The translations under genes were made by a program, and so were the position numbers. The notes under the pieces were generated by a model, which was given only the letters and a program-made list of their open reading frames with translations, was not told the origin of the DNA and did not search any database. Below, piece after piece: positions 27,601 to 35,305 of a stretch of DNA of 64,000 bases; within the stretch, counting starts at the first letter, position 1, and each line of letters opens with the position of its first letter. The DNA comes from an uncultured Bacteroidota bacterium (GTDB lineage: Bacteria; Bacteroidota; Bacteroidia; Bacteroidales; UBA12077), in contig CAJXLK010000016.1 in NCBI GenBank assembly GCA_913055635.1, forward strand, positions 1 to 64,000, given 5' to 3'.

Positions 27601-27773
27601 TCAACAGCAATATCCACCCTGCTTTCACCTTTTCTTTCATGGTCAAACGAAATGGTTAAATGGGGAAAAAAATGGCCCAGCAGTTCAAGATATTTCCGAA
27701 TAATGGTATCCTGCCTTTTGTATTGTGAAAGGGCGGTTGTTTTTTTAAATAGTGAATACCCGGTATCGTTCAT
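24699..27773 (-). CDS. Cytoplasmic hybrid histidine kinase with multiple PAS domains
   Basis: 1024-residue two-component sensor. There is no membrane segment. An N-terminal region of about 115 residues (possibly GAF-like) is followed by four PAS/PAC units (about 120-240, 245-370, 375-490, 490-610; each ends in a (V/I)DIT-R-K type motif), a coiled coil, HisKA with phospho-His667 in SHEIRTPMNG, HATPase_c with N box DNLLSNAVKF, G1 DSGIGIP and G2 GTGLGL, and a receiver domain (908-1024) with phospho-Asp959 in LILMDIRLPD. A separate phosphotransfer protein or regulator is expected but none is adjacent. The signal is unknown. Confidence 0.92.
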   Translation of the reverse strand: MNDTGYSLFKKTTALSQYKRQDTIIRKYLELLGHFFPHLTISFDHERKGESRVDIAVDTSEKNFGYLDIEGIATEEDQACIRDSSRLVGMLLENIDQKKLIGDEKKLLKETIEEKTRALKEKEEKLRNIVEHSTNLFYSHTPDHWLTYLSARSYDFFDCSPEEARIKWTEFLSDHPVNQEGIKKTNEAIRTGKTQPPYELELITKKGRKLWVEVHEAPVVKGGQVVSIVGALVDITERKRTNDALKASEQKYRAVFENTGTATIIIEKDMTISLANNQFARLYGAPQEKIENRLKWAEFVHPEDREWMKAYHQRRRESPGKAPNNYEFRLIDTSSRQHYIYITVDMIPGTQKSVASFLDITQRKKAEEKLKEREQHFKALFYQNSSVLMLLEPKTGNIYDVNHKAVKFYGYSRAQLCSMNISQINTLQPAPLTEEMNQARRQKKNYFIFTHRLANGEFRDVEVYTGVITIEGKEMLYSTIHDITEETQNRRKLQKGEEIARIGTWEFDLNSRKVYSSQGARRIYGIEKEDLTMDEVQKIPMEDERSKLDQAIEDLINKGTSYDMEFKIKRANDGQIRDIHSIAEYHHQRNVVFGIIQDITDRKEDEKELKRKNEELRATEEELRASNEELREINERLEKQKQELETAKEKAEESDRLKSAFLANMSHEIRTPMNGIMGFAQLLKQKKLNAQKQSEFLDIIHGRTRHLLHIINDIVDISKIEANQLDINPEVFDLNSLMDNLFQEQEKELKELRKSHIHLSLKKEVPQKSYRINTDSSRFRQVMDNLLSNAVKFTKQGSISFGYHLNEDHTLTFFVEDSGIGIPTEKKQQIFERFRQVDESTSRQFEGTGLGLTISQNLIELMGGKIWMESTPGEGTCFYFTLPAEVKQDQLPEVKPEKKERHFNWSEKTILLVEDDTASQTYFMEGIEPTGARMMVSETGKDALRKLAANAWPDLILMDIRLPDMSGLEVTRTIRQQDPDIPIIAQTAYAMGKDEQKCLEAGANDYLSKPIEIDHMLNLMDQYL

Positions 27774-28200
27774 CTTGTAATGTTTTGAGATGCGATGAAG
27801 GGTGAAGAATCCTTCTCGGCTAAAGTAGCCAGTACTTTTGAAGGTTTAGATGGAACCCCTTTTCCTTTTATGAATTTTGAAGGAATATATAAAAAATATT
27901 TTTCGATGAAAAGAAGATGTTCAGGTATAAATATTAAACCGGAAGACTTTTCTGCTGGAATGCTTGGTTTATAGGTTTAACAGATGATCCTTGAAAATAT
28001 CATCCCTTACCCTAAAGAAGGTTCGTTGTGTGGATGATTTGCGTTGCAGGTTTGCCCATAGCTCAGAATGAGCGTGCTTCCCGGGATCACCCTTTAATAA
28101 ATGTTTTGTTTGATACACACTTGTTGAAAAGGTTTCGTCCTTCGTTAAAGTTCCCCTGTAATAAATGGTTGTGGCTTGTCACCCATTGGGAAAAAAGGTT
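27774..28200. other. Intergenic, no gene seen
   Basis: AT-rich region between the kinase and the small membrane protein gene, about 430 bp. No promoter consensus, hairpin or convincing short gene was found. Confidence 0.5.
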
Positions 28201-28686
28201 ATGGAAATACAAAGCATTCAAAACAAAGGTATTGGGGTGTCAAAGAGGGATAAGGAATTGGCCCGGGTCTGGCAGGCTTTGAACCAACTGATCGGTGAAT
28301 TGCAAAAAAGGGAGATCTCCGGGGAAGTGGCTGAAGGGGTGAACGGGGAAGTGGAACGGATCAATGCTTTTTCCGGTAGCCGGAAAGAACTGAGAAAAGC
28401 CATACGCAGAAGTGAATCAAATATTTTGAGGTTGATCTACAAAAAGCTGAAATTGGTGCCTAAAAACCAATATCAGCGCAGCTGGCTGGCGATGGGGATG
28501 GGTGTTTTTGGGGTTCCCCTGGGCATAGCTTTTGCATTGCTTTTTGGCGAGATGGTCTATTTGGCGGCCATAGGCCTGCCTTGGGGAATGGTTATTGGAT
28601 GGGTGGTTGGAAATATAAAAGATCGGCAGGCTTACAAGGAGGGCAGGCAGCTGAATGTAGAAACTGAAAATGACGGGTCCATGTAG
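28201..28686 (+). CDS. Small conserved membrane protein, unknown function
   Basis: 161 residues if started at ATG 28201; a frame open from 28165 adds 12 unlikely residues. The N-terminal 85 residues are charged and helical. Two membrane segments follow after VPKNQYQRSW: AMGMGVFGVPLGIAFALLFG and an Ile/Gly-rich segment ending in GMVIGWVVGNI. The tail is short and polar. I recall similar proteins in other Bacteroidota but know no function. It is convergent with the C69 peptidase, with a hairpin between them. Confidence 0.65.
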   Translation: MEIQSIQNKGIGVSKRDKELARVWQALNQLIGELQKREISGEVAEGVNGEVERINAFSGSRKELRKAIRRSESNILRLIYKKLKLVPKNQYQRSWLAMGMGVFGVPLGIAFALLFGEMVYLAAIGLPWGMVIGWVVGNIKDRQAYKEGRQLNVETENDGSM

Positions 28687-28703
28687 ATGGGCTGGCATTG
28701 AAT

Positions 28704-28749
28704 GATCAGTCACGTTCATGACCATGAAAAGAGATGAACGCGACTGATC
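28704..28749. terminator. Hairpin between convergent genes
   Basis: GATCAGTCACGTTCAT (28704-28719) pairs with ATGAACGCGACTGATC (28734-28749) with one mismatch. No T-run follows, so it may stabilise 3' ends rather than terminate on its own. Confidence 0.5.
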
Positions 28750-28817
28750 TGTGGCATATTACCCGGACGATAAAAGTTTTTATCCGTTACTTGCGGAAAG
28801 GCCCAGTGCGGGAGTCT

Positions 28818-30458
28818 TTAGAACATGGTAGGCTCTGTGGCTTCGGTGGTGTCTTTTTCCCATTGGGGTAAATAGCGCGTGGAGTCGTTTTTAACAGCCC
28901 GGCGATACCAATGCTGAGGATATCCGTGTTTTTCTGGGCGCCCTTTTTCATTGTTGATATAGCCATCATTGTATTTGCAGATCAGTTTTTTGCCCAGTTT
29001 TTTCCACCGGTTAAAAGCCTGGTTGCCCCTGCTGACAGAGAACCGGGTGAGCATCTCTTGCATCTTGTCGGGATTGCGGCGATAAAGCTGAAGGGCTTTT
29101 TGGTCAATGCTGTCCACTTCGGCAATGAAGCGGCCTTCCAGCTCCTGCTGCACTTCCCGTATGTCTTTGACCATCCTGTTGTAACGGATGTTGGCAAAAT
29201 TGGCCACAAAGTTAAAGACCCACCAGGCTGACTGGGAGCTGAATTCCTTTATGTTGCCGGTGGCATAGGGTTGAGGCACCGAGTCGATGCCTGCATAAAG
29301 GGGGAAATAGCAGGTGGTGTAGGTATCGTCCATGCCGTACCATAACACCCCGCCGACCGGGTCCGGCATATAGGAGCGGGATTGGGCAATAAAGGAAAAA
29401 CCTGTTTTGGTGGTCGATATGGGGCGCTCCCAGCTGGCTTTTCGTCCGTTGACCTCAAAGACCAGGGGCCGGCAGCGGTTGGGGTTGCCGAAAGGCCCGG
29501 CAGTGATCCCCTGCCTCATGCTAAATGGGGTGCCCTCATAGTGGTCCCGTATCACTTGCGTGAGATCATCCACCGAGAGTTTCTCTTCTGGCTTGATCCA
29601 CAGGGGATAGCGTTCGGCTCCCTGTACACCCCGATGATAGTCGGGCGATAGGTTCAGGTTGGGGTTAACCCGGTTGAACATACTCCATACCCTGGTGGCG
29701 CAATAACGCAGGTTGGACGGGGTCGAGGGATCATATACCTCGTTGAACCGGAACGGTTTGCCGGCGTCGGGATCGTAATACCCCTGTTCTACAGCAAATG
29801 AAACCACATTATCCGAATAAAGACAGTTCTGCGGATCATTGCGCGGAAACGTACCAATCCTGCTCTTGTTGGCATGTCCGGAAACATACCCGTCGGGTAC
29901 TTTTCGCGCTACCCATACCGCCCCGTCGCGACCGGGGCCCGTGCCGATGATTTCTACAATCCAGGCTTCCTGCGGACCTCCAATGGAAAAGGATTCACCG
30001 GTGCTGCCATAGCCATACTTCTCAGCCAGGCCCGTCAATACCTTTACGGCTTCCCTTGCCGTCCTGGCCCGCTGAAGCGTCAGATGCATCATGTCCCAGT
30101 AATGCAGGAATTTGGTGGTGTCGTGCAGCTCCTCTCGCCCTCCGAAAGTGGTTTCTCCTATGGATACCTGGTGCTCGTTCATGTGCGGGCCAACAATCGC
30201 ATAAGTGTGATCCACCTGTGGTATCTTCCCTTTTACCCCCGCCGACCAGTTGTTGAGGGTGATCATCTCCCCCTCCGGATGATCCCCCGCCGGGGTGATG
30301 CCCAGATGCGGGTGAAATTCACCGTCGCAGGTATAAACCACCATCACCGAGCTGTCCTTCGAAGCCCCTTTGGTGACAATAAAATTCGTGCACGCTAGCG
30401 TCACACTGCTGGTAATCAATGCAAAACTAAATAATAGCAGAAGTTTTTTCATCATCAT
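28818..30458 (-). CDS. Exported C69 family dipeptidase
   Basis: Dipeptidase of the N-terminal nucleophile type. After a signal peptide (about residues 1-22, MMMKKLLLLFSFALI) the mature protein begins with the expected nucleophile Cys23 in ACTNFIVTKGAS; the Asp/Gly-rich block YTCDGEFHPH and ESFSIGGPQEAWIVEIIG are typical of the family. At 546 residues it is in the normal range for the Bacteroidota exported group. The ATG at 30458 is preferred over the TTG 33 nt upstream, which would place polar residues before the signal peptide. Periplasmic peptide breakdown is the likely role. Confidence 0.9.
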   Translation of the reverse strand: MMMKKLLLLFSFALITSSVTLACTNFIVTKGASKDSSVMVVYTCDGEFHPHLGITPAGDHPEGEMITLNNWSAGVKGKIPQVDHTYAIVGPHMNEHQVSIGETTFGGREELHDTTKFLHYWDMMHLTLQRARTAREAVKVLTGLAEKYGYGSTGESFSIGGPQEAWIVEIIGTGPGRDGAVWVARKVPDGYVSGHANKSRIGTFPRNDPQNCLYSDNVVSFAVEQGYYDPDAGKPFRFNEVYDPSTPSNLRYCATRVWSMFNRVNPNLNLSPDYHRGVQGAERYPLWIKPEEKLSVDDLTQVIRDHYEGTPFSMRQGITAGPFGNPNRCRPLVFEVNGRKASWERPISTTKTGFSFIAQSRSYMPDPVGGVLWYGMDDTYTTCYFPLYAGIDSVPQPYATGNIKEFSSQSAWWVFNFVANFANIRYNRMVKDIREVQQELEGRFIAEVDSIDQKALQLYRRNPDKMQEMLTRFSVSRGNQAFNRWKKLGKKLICKYNDGYINNEKGRPEKHGYPQHWYRRAVKNDSTRYLPQWEKDTTEATEPTMF

Positions 30459-31057
30459 ATGTTTTTGTTGATCTTTTTGGTCCAGGTTCAATTTACCCCC
30501 GGATTCCGGAGGTTTGGTTTAATAAAGACTTGTGAACGGTTGAAAATGCGTATAATATTGAAATTATGTTTTGCTGTCATGAATTGCTTCCCCGCCAAAC
30601 CCAACATGATTTATACATGGCCTTGATGCGCCGGTTCATAAATGGGGCTTTCATTTTCTCCTCCTTCTTATGACCTCCATTCACCGGAAGCGTTTAATCG
30701 CCTTTTTCCATTTCTGTTTGTTGCATGATGCAAGGGCTTTCTTGTATGATCTGGTGATCCTTTCAAACCCCTGTTGGTTGGTCAGATTCAAATCATATTA
30801 CTCGTTTGCGTTGCGATCAGGTTTTTGGTGTTGACTTTTTTGGGTGCATCTTCTGGTGCATCAATTCCCTTTTAAGTTGTTACGGTATGGATCATTGGGC
30901 AGGTATAAATGGGATGTTTCTTTCTTAGAAAAAATCTTTGTAGATTGATGCCTTCAAACCATGGTTTTTTATTGGGTGGCCCCCAGAGAGGGCATGAAGG
31001 TATTGGTGTTTGCTACCTCCGGTTAAAGCCGCCTAAAACCATTAAAAATCTTTGTAT
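30459..31057. other. Intergenic, no gene seen
   Basis: About 600 bp between divergent genes. Frames present are short and lack protein-like composition. No consensus promoter or structured repeat was recognised. Confidence 0.5.
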
Positions 31058-31486
31058 ATGGAATACCGAGATTATCTTAAACGCCAAATTGAAGAAGCCG
31101 GGCGGGTACTGGCCCGGATCATGGCCGATTTAACCGGGTTCAAAAACCAGGGCAAAGTCAATGAGGGCATTGAAAACGTTCAGTTAACCCTGAAAAGTGA
31201 GCTTGATTTGGACCTGGATCATTTGATGTCGATTTCTTCCGGTGAATTGATTGATGAGTTGGCAGACAACGAGAAATTGCAGGAAGAGAATTTTGATCAG
31301 CTGGCCGACCTTTTAACTGAAATGGCAGATGGACTGATGTGGCAGAATCAAACGGAAAAAGCAAAGGACCTGTATGAAAAGATTCTGATCCTTTATCAGC
31401 ACCTGGATCAAACCGCTACGGCCTTTTCCTTTAATCGCCATGCAAAGATGGAAAAAGTCAGCCAAAAATTGCAGGAAATCGGCTAG
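31058..31486 (+). CDS. Small helical protein (DUF6483/TPR-like), unknown function
   Basis: 142 residues, acidic, fully helical by composition. It starts MEYRDYLKRQIEEAGRVLA, an amphipathic N-terminal helix, and the C-terminal part (ADLLTEMADGLMWQNQTEKA followed by KDLYEKILILY) resembles one TPR hairpin. No signal peptide or membrane segment. The N-terminus resembles proteins annotated DUF6483, but I am not certain. I prefer ATG 31058 over 31052. It is not in an operon. Confidence 0.6.
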   Translation: MEYRDYLKRQIEEAGRVLARIMADLTGFKNQGKVNEGIENVQLTLKSELDLDLDHLMSISSGELIDELADNEKLQEENFDQLADLLTEMADGLMWQNQTEKAKDLYEKILILYQHLDQTATAFSFNRHAKMEKVSQKLQEIG

Positions 31487-31943
31487 GAAGCGCTCCTGCA
31501 GGACAAAATGTGTTTATAAATAAATTACCCGGTTTTAGTTTTTTATGCAGTTTATTTTTGCTTGTTACAACCAACATTTAACCTGTCTCTGGCGCTGTTT
31601 CCTTTAGATAAAGACTTATTATCGTTTAAAATCACCCTACATGCCATTAAAAATGGTTCATCCGTTTAATGCTTAGGTAATATGTAAAAAATAAACTGGA
31701 AGAACCTTAAAAATCAGCCGTTGTTATCGGCTCTCTCCCTGATAGCCGCATGTTTTGTACATCCCTTTGTTGTGAAAGTTAGTGGATGAGGAATTCGGTG
31801 TTAAGCCATATTGTTTTATCACTGGATGTCAATGTTTTATATTGATTGTATTGATGCCGGTGGCAGCTGTTATGAACTTCTGCCGACATTCATTGTTGAA
31901 TAAAAGGTCTTCAACATTGAAACAATTTGCATTTGATACGAAT
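31487..31943. other. Intergenic, upstream of the efflux operon
   Basis: AT-rich, no gene seen. It must hold the promoter of the efflux operon, but no exact TAnnTTTG with a -33 partner stands out. Confidence 0.45.
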
Positions 31944-32001
31944 GAAACCTGCATCCAAGAACTTACACAATAAGGACATGGATATACATGCAGGTTCCAT
32001 A
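31944..32001 (+). promoter_or_regulatory. Dispersed leader hairpin, copy C
   Basis: It starts GAAACCTGCATCC and ends CATGCAGGTTCCATA; arms AACCTGCAT/ATGCAGGTT (9 bp) enclose a loop of about 36 nt containing ACACAATAAGGACATG. It ends 30 nt before the outer-membrane factor start, sense orientation. Confidence 0.75.
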
Positions 32002-32031
32002 AGGCCAAAAGATTAAATAAAAAATAACCTT

Positions 32032-33522
32032 ATGAATCTGAAAATAGTGTCGCTGGTTTTCATTGTGTTGGGTGTGACTTCATGCATTCCGGAGCAGACT
32101 ACTGTTTCGCCTCCTGTTGACACGACACAGTCTTTTTCGCGAGCCGGGACGGAGCAGATGCCTCATAAGTGGTGGAGGGCATTTGAGGATCAAGGTTTGG
32201 ATAAGTTGGTGGATACGGCCCTGGCCAACAATTTTAATTTGCGCACCACCTGGCAGCGGTTGCAGGAGGCAAGGGCAGTTGTTGATCGTGCTTCCTCGGA
32301 TTTCTTTCCCTCGTTGGATGCTTCTATCCAGGGGGAGAGCAGCAGTTTCCTCTCTGATTTTCGTCAGAGTCAAAGTTTTCGTTTAGGGATGAGTGCGGGG
32401 TATGAGGTTGATTTATGGGGGCGTATTGGTAGCCGGGTGGAAGCCGAACGCTACAGGGCACAGGCCAGCCGTTCGGATTATAAGACTGCGGCCCTTTCCT
32501 TATCGGCCGGGGTAGTGCGAACATGGTTTCAGTTGGCCGAAGCGCGAAGTCAGCTTGAATTGATTAGCAATCAGATCGAGACGAACCGGAAAGTATTGGA
32601 ATTGATGGAGGCGCGTTTTGGCAGCGGGCAAATCAGGAGTCCGGATATTCTGCGTCAGCGCAGGCTGCTCGAGTCGACGAGGGAGCAGAAGCTTACCGTC
32701 GAGTCGCAACAGCAGGTTTTGGAGCATCGTCTGGCCGTTTTGCTGGGTCGGCCTCCACAGGGGGATCTTGACACGGGTCTCGATTCACTGCCCTCTCTTC
32801 CGCCTTTGCCGGAGACCGGCATGCCAATGGAGCTGGTACGCCGCCGGCCCGACGTACGCCAGGCCTACAGGCAATTGCAGGCGGCGGACCGGGATTGGGC
32901 ATCGGCCGCCTCCAGACGTTATCCCAGGCTTTCTCTTTCAGCTTCCCTAACCACCGGCGCCGACCAGGCCGGTAACCTTTTTAAAGACTGGGCCCGTTCG
33001 TTGGCCGGCAACCTGATGACCCCCCTTTTCTACGGGGGCCAACTCAATGCTGAAGTCGACCGCACCCGGGCGGTCAAAAAACAACGCCTCTACCACTACG
33101 GACAAACGGTGTTGAATGCCTTCCGCGAAGTCGAAGATGCCCTGATCCAGGAGTGCAAAAAGAAGCAAACCATTGAGAGCCTCCAACGTCAGCTCCAATT
33201 GGCCAACCAAACGTATCAACAGCTTCGCCTGGAGTATTTTAACGGCATGGGCGATTATCTTGATGTGCTTACCGCCCTTGATCAGGCGCAGCGTTTGCGT
33301 CGCGAGTTGCTCTCCGCCAAATTGCAGCTGCTGGAATACCGGGTCGCATTGTACCGGGCCCTGGCCGGGGGATTTCAAACTGCCAGGGAGGCAAACCAAC
33401 CGGCGCCTGATGGGTCCGGGCAGAATAATGGGGATGGGCACCAAACGAAGGCTCCAAATGTTGATTCCCCGAAAAATGCCGGTTCAACCAGTCAGGAAGG
33501 GAATCAGGACCCTCCGGAGTAA
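32032..33522 (+). CDS. TolC/NodT-type outer membrane efflux lipoprotein
   Basis: Outer-membrane channel of a tripartite pump. The lipobox VTSC gives a lipidated Cys at about residue 18, as in NodT/OprM proteins. Two OEP repeats follow, each with the long helices of the alpha-barrel; visible conserved pieces are WWRAFEDQGLDKLVDTAL, YEVDLWGR, RRPDVRQAYRQLQAADRDW and LTALDQAQRL. The 496 residues end in a Gly/Asn/Gln-rich tail not typical of the family. It is first in an operon with the membrane-fusion (33798) and pump (35306) genes. Two leader hairpins separate it from the next gene, so the three genes may be expressed unequally. Confidence 0.92.
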   Translation: MNLKIVSLVFIVLGVTSCIPEQTTVSPPVDTTQSFSRAGTEQMPHKWWRAFEDQGLDKLVDTALANNFNLRTTWQRLQEARAVVDRASSDFFPSLDASIQGESSSFLSDFRQSQSFRLGMSAGYEVDLWGRIGSRVEAERYRAQASRSDYKTAALSLSAGVVRTWFQLAEARSQLELISNQIETNRKVLELMEARFGSGQIRSPDILRQRRLLESTREQKLTVESQQQVLEHRLAVLLGRPPQGDLDTGLDSLPSLPPLPETGMPMELVRRRPDVRQAYRQLQAADRDWASAASRRYPRLSLSASLTTGADQAGNLFKDWARSLAGNLMTPLFYGGQLNAEVDRTRAVKKQRLYHYGQTVLNAFREVEDALIQECKKKQTIESLQRQLQLANQTYQQLRLEYFNGMGDYLDVLTALDQAQRLRRELLSAKLQLLEYRVALYRALAGGFQTAREANQPAPDGSGQNNGDGHQTKAPNVDSPKNAGSTSQEGNQDPPE

Positions 33523-33557
33523 TCCAACCGGAGAAGATGTCATTGATGATTTAATAT

Positions 33558-33614
33558 GAAACCCTCATGCACCGACTAGCACAAAAGGTAATGAATAAAA
33601 CATGAGGGTTCCAT
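33558..33614 (+). promoter_or_regulatory. Dispersed leader hairpin, copy E (covariant arms)
   Basis: It starts GAAACCCTCATGC and ends ACATGAGGGTTCCAT. The arms AACCCTCAT/ATGAGGGTT differ from the other copies at two positions, and both are compensated on the other arm. It lies 36 nt after the outer-membrane factor stop. Confidence 0.7.
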
Positions 33615-33693
33615 GGCAGAGGTTACCGAGACCAACGAATTACATGCTATTATTATGCTGAAATACAGACTGTTAATTACACTTTATACCAAT

Positions 33694-33752
33694 GAAACCT
33701 GCATCCAGTAACCTACACAACAAGGACATGATTATTCCATGCAGGTTCCATA
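33694..33752 (+). promoter_or_regulatory. Dispersed leader hairpin, copy B
   Basis: It starts GAAACCTGCATCCAGTAACC and ends CATGCAGGTTCCATA, with arms AACCTGCAT/ATGCAGGTT. It ends 45 nt before the membrane-fusion protein start. Copies E and B are joined by a 79-bp spacer shared with copy A. Confidence 0.75.
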
Positions 33753-33797
33753 CGGCCAATTAATTCGATAAAAAAATAATCGTAGGAATGCAGTGAT

Positions 33798-34970
33798 ATG
33801 AAAAGAAAGAAAACCCTACTTATCAGCTTGGCCATTTTGCTGTTGGGGGGCGGTGTTGCCCTGATGGCCTTCCTCACCGAACCCACGGCACAGCGGGCCG
33901 GGGCCACCCGGAAAACCGCTATGCTGGTTGAAGTCGTTCAGGCCAGGCGCGATACTTTCCGCCCTGCCATTATGGCCATGGGCACGGTGGAGCCTGCTCA
34001 GGACATCGTTCTAAGTCCAAGGGTAAGCGGGCAGATCATCCGCCGGTCAAAGGCTTTTACCCCCGGTGGCTATGTGATGGAAGGCGAAACCTTACTGAAG
34101 ATTGACCCGGCTGATTACCGCAATGACCTTCAGCAGAGCCGCAGTGATTTGCGACAGGCCGAGGCGGATCTGAATATTGAGATGGGTCGACAAAATGTGG
34201 CCCGGGAGGATTATCGCCTGCTCGATGAAACCCTCTCCCAGGAACAGGAAAAGCTGATCCTGAGAAGACCCCAGCTCAATTCGGCCCGCTCAAGGGTCGA
34301 GGCAGCAAGGGCTGCCGTTGAACAAGCCAGGTTAAACCTGGAAAGAACTTCCATCCGGGCCCCTTTCCATGCCCAGGTGCTTACCCGCAACGTGAACACC
34401 GGCTCTCAGGTATCCCCCGGCGACAACCTGGCGCGACTGGTGGGCCTTGATACATACTGGATCGAGACGAGCGTGCCGGTGTCCAAACTCCGCTGGCTCT
34501 CTTTCCCCGACCGTGACCAGCAGAAAGGTTCACCGGTTAGGATACGCAACCGAACCGCCTGGGAAAAAGGGGGGTATCGGACAGGCCATTTGTATAAAAT
34601 GGTCGGGGCCCTGGAGGATCAAACCCGAATGGCCCGGGTTTTGGTGGAAGTGCCCGACCCATTGCTGTTGAATCAAAAAAACGGCCAGGACCCCCGCCTT
34701 ATCATCGGATCGTTTGTGGAAACCCACATTCAGGGCAAAAAGATCCCCGGGGTTATTCGCCTTAACCGGGATTATATAAGAAAAAACGAAACGGTATGGG
34801 TAATGAAGGATCAAAAGCTCGATATCAGACCTGTTGATATTGTCTTTCGCGATAACACCTATGCCTATATTACTGGGGGCTTGTCGGAAAATGATTCGGT
34901 GGTGACCACCAACATTGCAACGGTAGTGGAGGGTGCCAGCCTCCGGTTGGCCTCTGATTCGACAAATTAA
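33798..34970 (+). CDS. RND efflux membrane-fusion (adaptor) protein
   Basis: Periplasmic adaptor that links the inner-membrane pump to the outer-membrane channel. A single N-terminal hydrophobic segment (LLISLAILLLGGGVALMAFL, about residues 7-26) serves as signal or anchor; no lipobox Cys. Then the barrel/lipoyl halves: VEPAQDIVLSPRVSGQI and FHAQVLTRNVNTGSQVSPGD flank a coiled-coil hairpin (about residues 110-185, YRNDLQQSRSDLRQAEADL and onwards). A beta-barrel and membrane-proximal domain complete 390 residues. It is the second gene of the efflux operon. The palindromic array at 34975-35249 starts 4 nt after its stop. Confidence 0.92.
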   Translation: MKRKKTLLISLAILLLGGGVALMAFLTEPTAQRAGATRKTAMLVEVVQARRDTFRPAIMAMGTVEPAQDIVLSPRVSGQIIRRSKAFTPGGYVMEGETLLKIDPADYRNDLQQSRSDLRQAEADLNIEMGRQNVAREDYRLLDETLSQEQEKLILRRPQLNSARSRVEAARAAVEQARLNLERTSIRAPFHAQVLTRNVNTGSQVSPGDNLARLVGLDTYWIETSVPVSKLRWLSFPDRDQQKGSPVRIRNRTAWEKGGYRTGHLYKMVGALEDQTRMARVLVEVPDPLLLNQKNGQDPRLIIGSFVETHIQGKKIPGVIRLNRDYIRKNETVWVMKDQKLDIRPVDIVFRDNTYAYITGGLSENDSVVTTNIATVVEGASLRLASDSTN

Positions 34971-34974
34971 AAAT

Positions 34975-35249
34975 ACCCCCGCTTAGCGGGGTCAGGTGTC
35001 AAAACACCCCCGCTTAGCGGGGTCAGGTGTCAAAGCACCCCCGCTTAGCGGGGTCAGGTATCAAAACACCCCCGCTTAGCGGGATCAGGTGTCAAAACAC
35101 CCCCGCTTAGCGGGGTCAGGTGTCAAAGCACCCCCCGCTTAGCGGGGTCAGGTGTCAAAACACCCCCGCTTAGCGGGGTCAGGTATCAAAACACCCCCGC
35201 TTAGCGGGGTCAGGTGTCAAAACACCCCCGCTTAGCGGGGTCAGGTATC
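34975..35249. repeat. Nine 31-bp palindromic tandem repeats
   Basis: Nine units of ACCCCCGCTTAGCGGGGTCA followed by GGTGTCAAAAC (the last incomplete). Each holds the palindrome CCCCGCTTAGCGGGG. Variation is limited to a few positions (GTGTC/GTATC, AAAC/AAGC, one GGGG to GGGA, one extra C). The array fills the gap between the adaptor and pump genes. Confidence 0.95.
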
Positions 35250-35305
35250 TCCAGGTAGGCAGGAGGAAAGAAATATGAAATGATGCAAATTGAAGCACTT
35301 AACAC

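Noticed and set aside
34975-35249. CRISPR array
   Set aside because: The units are nearly identical throughout; there are no diverse spacers and no cas genes.
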